Shown piece after piece: positions 57,655-64,000 of a DNA stretch of 64,000 nt. Under the pieces are notes generated by a model. The model had not been told where the DNA came from, made no database searches, and saw only the letters and a list, made by a program, of their open reading frames with translations. The DNA lies in contig JAALGY010000004.1 in assembly GCA_032358165.1 (NCBI GenBank), positions 682,001 through 746,000 on the forward strand, read 5' to 3'. A program made the position numbers and the translations under genes. Source of the DNA: Diplosphaera chodatii (lineage: Eukaryota > Chlorophyta > Trebouxiophyceae > Prasiolales > Stichococcaceae). The first letter of the stretch is position 1. The number at the start of each line of letters is the position of its first letter.

Positions 57655-60600
57655 ATGGCACACGGGAAGGAGGAGCTCGATGTCATGGAGCACGGAACTA
57701 TCGCCCAAAAGAACGAGCCAATCCGCGGGACAGGTGTGAAGTGTTGATCAGCAGTCTGAAACAGCGTTGATGGTGCCTGTGCCCATGACAAGACCACCAA
57801 AGTAGGTCGGCAGTCTGGCTGCAACAGCACTGCGGGCTGCGCTGCGCTGCTTGGCCTGACTTATTGCGGGAGTTATGTGCAGGCACGACGGACCGGAAGG
57901 GCAACTACTTCGTGCCTGACTCCAAGCGCTTCGAGAAAGTGCTGCCCAACAGTGCGGACCAGAGCGGCAAGTGGTGAGGTTGTCGACAAGCAAATGTACT
58001 TCACATACACACGGGAGGAGGTGTGCATGAGTTGCGCGTACTCAGCATCAGTGGTGGGAGTGTGAGGGTGCGGGAACAAGGCACAGCATGAGTGCAGCAC
58101 CGAAGGAGGTCGTTAGCAGCGGCAAAAGCGCCTTCTGAGGGTACAAGTGGGGCAGGGGTCCCTCAGGCACCAGGCCATCGCCTGTGATACGTTGTCGCGT
58201 GTCGTTGGGCAGGGCCAGAAGTATGCATCACAACCATAGCTGCGCGCCTCCGGCGAGGCAGGGTCGAGGTGGTTCCTCGAGCCATGTGACCACAACGGTC
58301 TTGCTTGCTCAAAGAAGTTCGTGTCGCTCCAGCGCTGAAGCACAGCCGCAGCCTCAGTGACGTTTTGGTGTACTCAGTCTGAGCAGATTGCAGCTCGGCC
58401 ACGGTCTGCGGGGCTCGCTGTCTGAGCTGCACACCGGATCTTGGTCCCCTGGTGTGCAACACAAACCTCAGACTGCATGGGAGTGCCTCATCCACGAGGC
58501 TTGCGCGATACGACATGAGTCTGAGTGGCTATCATATCGCCCATCTCCTCGGGCCTTCGACCAACTCGTAGCCGCACCCCGGCAAAACAGGTCTCGCGGC
58601 CTGTACGAGATCTTTAGGCCATTCGTACGGGTCTACAGGGTGGCAAGTTGAGCGTTGGCACTTGGTGGGAGTGCAGACCTGCAGTCTGGAAACAGCATCG
58701 AACAGTTCTCACAAACCTTTCGTAGACTCACTGTCATCTTTGGAGAGGTTCAGCGAGCCAGTAGCAAAGCAGCATGTTGCATTGTGTGGACGTGAATGTT
58801 GAAAGCTTAACCCGTTCTGGTGCAATGCCTGTGCAGGTGGTACAGGTGAGCAGGATCAGTCAACAAAGTCGTTGCAAAGGGGCCACGACATGTTTGCCCT
58901 GGCTCCTGTTGCATCGCGCCTTCGTCAGAGCTCCATTGCGGCAGTGCTCCTAACATGATCACCGCAGCAGCGCATAGTTTGTCGGTGTGCATCGCCATGC
59001 ACATGCATTGAAGGAAGCCTGCTGGCTGGATGCATGACGCTGAGGCAACTCATGTGGGCGCCCGCAGCGCGTTCCACAACACGACCGCCATCGTGGGCGC
59101 CGGCGTGCTGGGGCTGCCGTATGCGATGAGGTACCTGACCTGGTCCGGCGGCGTCATCATCATGTGCCTGTCCTGGGGCACCTCCCTGTACACCCTGTGG
59201 CAGGTGGGCAGCCTGTCCATCCTGCATCAGAGAGCCTTCTGAACTGCGCTTTTGCTTTGCTTTCAACGGCCCTGTGTGCTGATGTCACCATACCTTTGAG
59301 CCACAGCTGTGCGCGATGCACGAGCTGGACGGCCACCGCTTTGGGCGCTACCACGAGCTGGGCCAGTATATCTTCGGTGCGTCGCGCTTTTCCTGGCGGC
59401 GACCTGTCCCTATCGGCTGGGTGTGGTCGTTGGTCGCTGTTGCACACCTGCTGTATGTGATGCTGATCGTGTCACGCGGTGCTCTTCACAGGCCGCCGGC
59501 TGGGAATCTGGATGGTGCTGCCATGCCAGATCATCATGATGGTCGGGCTGGGCATTGTTTACTCCGTCACTGGCGGCCAATCACTGTGAGTGGCAATCAG
59601 ATGTTATGCCTTGGCTCTCATGTTATGCCTTGGCTCTCACGATAGCATATGAGCATTTCAGGCTGACAGAACCACTACATCGTAGAAATGGAATTGGCCA
59701 CCCTTGAGGCTTATGCTGCACCTATGGCTCTGCAGGGACCGCATCTACCACCTGTACTACCCAGGCACACCAATGGGCACCAGCATGTGGATCCTCGTCT
59801 TTGGCGGCTGCCAGATGTTCCTGTCCCTGGTGTGCCATCACCTGCAAGCTGCACAGCTGTTTGTCCACACTGCCAGCTTGCTTGCTTTGCAGAGCAGCAC
59901 CCTGCTCTGCGCTGGAGTCCATCTGCACCTGCTGCCGCTGGCATGTCGTGTCATGTGCTGTGTTGTGTGTGCACGCAGCTGCGGAACTTCAACTCTCTGC
60001 GGGGTATCTCTCTGATGGCTGCTGTGATGGCGCTGGGCTACTCCACCATCGCTACAGGTGACGACCCTGCGCTGACTACTGCTGATGCTGTTATCTTGCA
60101 GCTGACTCCCCAGGGCCCGTCTGGACGATGGGTCCTGGAGCAGAGTTTGCTGTAGCGCATCTCATCTGGACCTCTGATGAGGTGCCTCGACACGCAGGCC
60201 TGACGATCCACAATGGCAAGCAGCCGGGCATCAACTACAACACCGATGGCCTGTCCACAGCGAATGCCGTGCTGTCCGGCTTCAACTCCCTGGGCATCAT
60301 CGTGAGTGGCAGGCTGCCCAGCTTGCCATGCTGTCTTGCATGTGCCAGAGATCCCGAGTCTGTGGTCCACAAAGTGCAACAACTGCAGCTCATGAATTGA
60401 TGCTCTGTGCGCCACTCAACCAGGCATTCGCGTATGGCGGCCACAATGTCATCCTGGAGATCCAGGCCACCTTGCCCAGCCCGCCGCCGACGCTGGAGCC
60501 CTACATGCGCGGTGTGGCACTGCTGCCGCAGACACTAGATGCCAGATGCCAGAATGCTTTCGCCACTTGCCATGTCGTCTGGTTGTGCACAGCAGGTGGC

Positions 60601-61824
60601 CTTGACGCTGATATGTGCCTGGTGTGCACCTGCTGCTGTATGCAGGAGTGTACATCGCATACGCCATCGTGTCATGGTGCTACTTTGGGGTGGCCTTCAC
60701 CGGGTGAGAGGGGCTTGATGCAACATTGAGATGCACGTACACTCAGATCTGTCTCAGCGTGATAAATTACGGTTGGTGCTGCCATGCAGGTACTGGGCGT
60801 TTGGCAACACTGTCCAGAGTGAGCTCCACACCATCTCACAGACTCGGTGTATCGGCACACCTGCATGATCCCGCCAACTCTTTCGCCCAGCAGGCCATCG
60901 CATGCATGGTTTTCCGGGACAGCAAGCGCGCTGCTGTGGGCCCGCTGCCCAACCTGACGGCCTGCACCTGCTCCTGCTGCCCGCAGGCAACATCCTGTTC
61001 AGCCTGCAGCACCCGGCGGGCGTGATCGCGCTGGCGTCCGCCATGGTGCTAGTGCACGTGCTCGGCAGCTACCAGGTGGGGCCCTCACCGGCAGGGAGAG
61101 GCAGTCACGAGACAGTGAAGTGGCTGCGCCACAGGCCAGAAGGGCATGGCAGTGACATCTCAAGAATCATCCTCTGCATCAGGAAGGTTGACACAACAGA
61201 CAATACATCTCAACCTCAGATGTATCTGTGCAGGTCTTCACCGTCCCAGGTATGCTCCAGCGAAACACTACTTCGGATTGACACAACCAGCGGATGTGGA
61301 CAACGGGCTGTCGTAGTTGCACATGTGCCGTGGCCGTGGCCAAGCAACATACGGGTACTAACAGTCCTGTTTCGTTGCTGCAGTTTATGACATGATCGAG
61401 CAGCTGATGCTGCGCCACAATGTGAAGATCAACTTCCCCGTCCGCCTTTGCTACCGCACACTCTACGTCGTCTTCACAACTGCTGTGGCCATCACGCTGG
61501 TGCGCGGGACATGCAGTGCTGCCCTGCAGAATGCCAGAGTAGACAGTACAGACCTGGCATGGCGGTGCGCTAACCTGCATGAGCAGTCCAGTGGGCTCGT
61601 GGACAGAGTCGACCTGAGCCGTCAAGTGGTGCTGCGGCATGCTGCTTTACGCTATATGGCTGTCCTGAACAGTAAGCAATACTGTCAGACTTCTTGCTTG
61701 CACATGCCTGCAGCCGTTCTTCGGGGAGCTGATGGGCTTCCTGGGGGCCATCGCTACGGGGCCGACAACCTTCTGGCTGCCGCCGCTCATGTGGATCCTG
61801 CTGCACCGCCCCACCCTGAAGGAT
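57655..61824 (+). CDS. LHT-type amino-acid transporter, copy B, lacking the last two exons
   Basis: Paralogue of the gene at 46200. Sixteen exons close in phase: 57655-57733, 57883-57973, 58837-58845, 59068-59203, 59307-59376, 59492-59585, 59736-59829, 59979-60057, 60102-60301, 60424-60511, 60646-60703, 60790-60818, 60987-61075, 61234-61249, 61384-61499, 61714-61824. All have the same length as in copy A except exon 1 (79 versus 91 nt) and exon 9 (200 versus 131 nt). Exon 9 encodes a longer loop before [18 protein letters not shown]. Protein start: [16 protein letters not shown]. The counterparts of copy A exons 17-18 ([15 protein letters not shown] and [10 protein letters not shown], the last membrane span) are absent. 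After exon 16 (LHRPTLKD, donor GTAAGC), reading through gives TAA at 62071-62073 with an unrelated tail; splicing at 61883 leads into the U-box paralogue. May be a functional shorter carrier, a fusion or a decaying gene. Confidence 0.88.
58837..58845 (+). other. 9-nt microexon of transporter copy B
   Basis: GTGGTACAG between GTGCAG and GTGAGC, identical to the microexon of copy A and in the same phase. The flanking introns differ, so selection rather than very recent copying probably keeps it. Confidence 0.85.
59602..59639 (+). repeat. Perfect 19-nt tandem repeat in an intron
   Basis: Two adjacent copies of TGTTATGCCTTGGCTCTCA in the intron after exon 6 of transporter copy B. It is absent from the matching intron of copy A, consistent with a local slippage event. 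Confidence 0.9.
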
Positions 61825-61882
61825 GTAAGCCATCGCCCGGGCAGCAGTGACCAGCGTGTCATCATTGCCTGCTTACCTTCAG

Positions 61883-64000
61883 CCGCCATCGCTGCTGACT
61901 CTGCACAGGCCGCTGCTCAGGAAAGCAGTCCCACACAGCGTCAGCACAGCAACCCTGGACACGGTGTACGCTCACATCAGGTGCGCGCATCCGCGCATGG
62001 GGCTGAACACGAGATGCAGGACTTGGTTGCCCACACCGGTTTTGCCGACACATGTGTGTGCTGGTTTGGCTAACGAACCCATTATTGAGATACGGTTGAG
62101 TCACTCCGTCGTTGGAGGAGTGCTGTGACCTGACTGCAAGTGTGTTTGGCAGCTTGGGAACCAACCGAAGCCTGATGCCAGCCAGATCTGGCCATATCTA
62201 TCTGCAGGCGTGAACGCAATTTGAGCAGCACCGAAACCTTGGAGTTCGACGATGTGTTCTCACACGCCTGGAAGGAAGCATTATGTGCACCCCTGGAATT
62301 GGCCAGCGCCGCCTTTGCTGGGTTGGCCGCACTTTGTGCACGCGGCACAGCAGTGAGCCTGTCTGGATATTGTGCCTGCTAGTCATGTACCTCTAAATAC
62401 TCGACATCAAATCGTGAGTCCTCATTGTTCATCATGTGCGACCTTCCACTTCTGGATGTGCAGCTGGCACAAGAGTTCCACATCCCCCGCCAACTCCTGT
62501 TGATCAACATGATTGACATGGGCAATGCTATGCGGCGTCCCGGCTTGCTGCTGCTCGCGGACGAGTCGTTTCCACATGCAGTGGGGCGCGTGCTCGCCAC
62601 CATGACACTTCTCGCGCGGACCCAGACCAGTGTTTGCAGGTCGGTACTTGAGAAAAAACCTCACTGCCAGTGTGCTTACAGCGCAGCTCCCGTGTCATGC
62701 TTGCTTCATGAGTAGGCCCTATCAAGTGTTGATGTGTTGCACACCTGCAGTCGCCTGCGCGTTGAGCTGGCACCCCAGTCTCCTGCTCATCAGTATGGGC
62801 TGATTGTGACTGTGCAGGGGCATAGCACCGCACACCTTGCCAGGCGCTCTCCAGCTGCTGCATGCTGGCGCGGCGCTGCCTTCACGGCCCCGCAAAAACA
62901 CCTTGCTGCTAGACAGCTGCACGTCCCTCGCATTGGCGCACATCTCGCTGGTGGAAACCCAGCCGCACAGCCTGACACAGGTGCTGCGTGCATGCACGGT
63001 TCGCTCACATGGATGTGTGACCGTGCAAGACTGTTGGGTGTCAGTTGGAGGGCCCAGCAGCGCGGTCGTATGGCCACAGGAATGCTGATATATGTCACTT
63101 TCGGTTTGCTTTGCATGCTTCCTCGGTCAACCCCCGGTGCACTGCTCATGCAGGCTGATGCAGACATGCTACACAGCGACGAGTACCTGCGAGCCATCGT
63201 GCAGTTGGCTGTGCATGTTCAGGCATTAATGGAAGATGAGATGCAGTTGCTGAGTACAGTCACAACCCCGATCTGGCTGCAAGGGTGCAATCTGGTGGTA
63301 CCGGCTGATGTGAGCATCGCAATGTAGCGCAGTGATCGTCCGCAGTGCAAACTGTTATGCGATGTACTCCATCCAGCACACTGCATCGTCAGATCACAGG
63401 CTGACCAACACTGTTCCTCCAACATGCAGGCGTCTGAAGATCTTCATATCCTGTCATTCCTATGCCGTGCCCGAGTTGACCTACTCAATGGTGTCAGGAC
63501 GCTTGTGCAGCGCCGCGTCAAGCAAGGCAGCAGCCATCCAGTGCCAGCGGCAAGTTGATTGAGTCCGGACGTCTGACTGTAGTGCACGATGATTGCCATC
63601 ATCCGGGTGTCTGGCGGAATGCAAAGTACATACGTGGTCGCCTAGTTGCACATGTTGTGGGCCTTGCAGGATGCTGCTGACAAGATCGTCCTCATCGTCA
63701 GTAAAGCTGCCAAGTTCCACACAGAGGTTGCAGCTCCATTTTCATACGAGTACTCGGTGCGATGAACCCTTGCCAGGATGCATGTATCTCATGATATGGA
63801 TATACAAGCAGTGAACATGTTCAACTGCACCACTGAAGAACTTATACCATGTCATGACATGCTGTGCAGAGCATCCTGTCAGATAGCAGGCCGCTGCTGA
63901 TGGCCGTGGCCCCAGAAGCCAGCACGTGTGTGAAGGGCACCGCAATATCTGCAATGTTTGCCGGTTTTGCAGATGCGCTGCAGCCTCAAGCAACGTACAC
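61883..64000 (+). CDS. Paralogue of the U-box gene N-terminal region, copy B (runs off the window)
   Basis: Exons match the 5' half of the gene at 51771 in order and phase. The first recognisable exon ends 61980 (ATLDTVYAHIR). Then come 62208-62352 (EALCAPLELASAAFAGLAAL versus EACCAPLDQAAVAIAALSTH in copy A), 62464-62639 (AMRRPGLLLLADES versus AMRRPGLLQRADEV), an exon from 62751, one near 62835-62985 (VETQPHSLTQ), 63154-63309 (EYLRAIVQLAVHVQALM), one after the acceptor at about 63429 (TLVQRRVKQGSSHP), 63670-63756 and 63870 onward (SILSDSRPLLMAVAPEAS). Exons 63154-63309 and 63670-63756 have exactly the lengths of their copy A counterparts. I find no ATG for this gene in the frame upstream of 61883; the only in-phase entry is a splice from the transporter. 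Whether a U-box follows lies beyond the window. Confidence 0.7.

Noticed and set aside
1..64000. Search for CRISPR arrays, insertion sequences, LTR or retrotransposon coding remnants, rRNA and tRNA genes
   Set aside because: No regularly spaced repeats, transposase, reverse-transcriptase or integrase motifs, or recognisable tRNA T-arm/anticodon patterns were seen by eye. A tRNAscan and RepeatMasker run would be needed to exclude degenerate copies.

Overview
The window is nuclear DNA from a GC-rich, intron-dense eukaryote. The best fit is a green alga, probably a trebouxiophyte such as Chlorella, Coccomyxa or a relative. Nearly every gene is cut into 60-400 nt exons by introns that typically start GTGCGC, GTGAGC or GTACGC and end CTGCAG. 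Low-complexity Ala/Gln/Pro linkers are common, and the recognisable families are of plant/algal type: an LHT amino-acid transporter, a double-AP2 factor, DUF1995 and a plant-like purN. The genus is inference. There is no sign of prokaryotic gene organisation, phage, transposon or CRISPR. Exon models were built by hand by matching splice phases. Where every junction closes in phase I say so; elsewhere limits are approximate.

Layout: 1-5584 (+) is the 3' part of a gene with three tandem GT29 (sialyltransferase-like) modules, the third degenerate. 6154-22136 (+) is one very long gene of about 16 kb for an Ala/Pro-rich protein I do not recognise. 22678-23417 (-) is a small gene of unknown function. 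24222-25675 (-) is glycinamide ribonucleotide formyltransferase, complete in five exons. 26216-26643 (+) is a tentative small basic protein behind a TATA box. 26885-27662 (+) is an NFKBIL1 (IkBL) family protein. 28062-30898 (+) is a membrane protein with a long disordered N-terminal region. 31196-34493 (-) is a CobW/ZNG1 zinc-chaperone GTPase, and 35365-38149 (+) is a double AP2-domain transcription factor on the other side of a shared upstream region. 38998-45512 (+) is a 19-exon gene that joins NUMOD3, four CCHC zinc knuckles and a DUF1995 domain in one frame.

From 46200 to the end lies a head-to-tail duplication of a two-gene block: an LHT-type amino-acid transporter followed by a U-box protein. 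Copy A (46200-57217) is complete. Copy B (57655 to beyond 64000) has kept almost every exon length, including a 9-nt and a 16-nt microexon. It has lost the last two transporter exons, the intergenic spacer and the start of the U-box gene, leaving the two reading frames separated by one 58-nt interval with splice-like ends. This junction, the NUMOD3/zinc-knuckle/DUF1995 fusion and the triple GT29 gene are the most interesting items.
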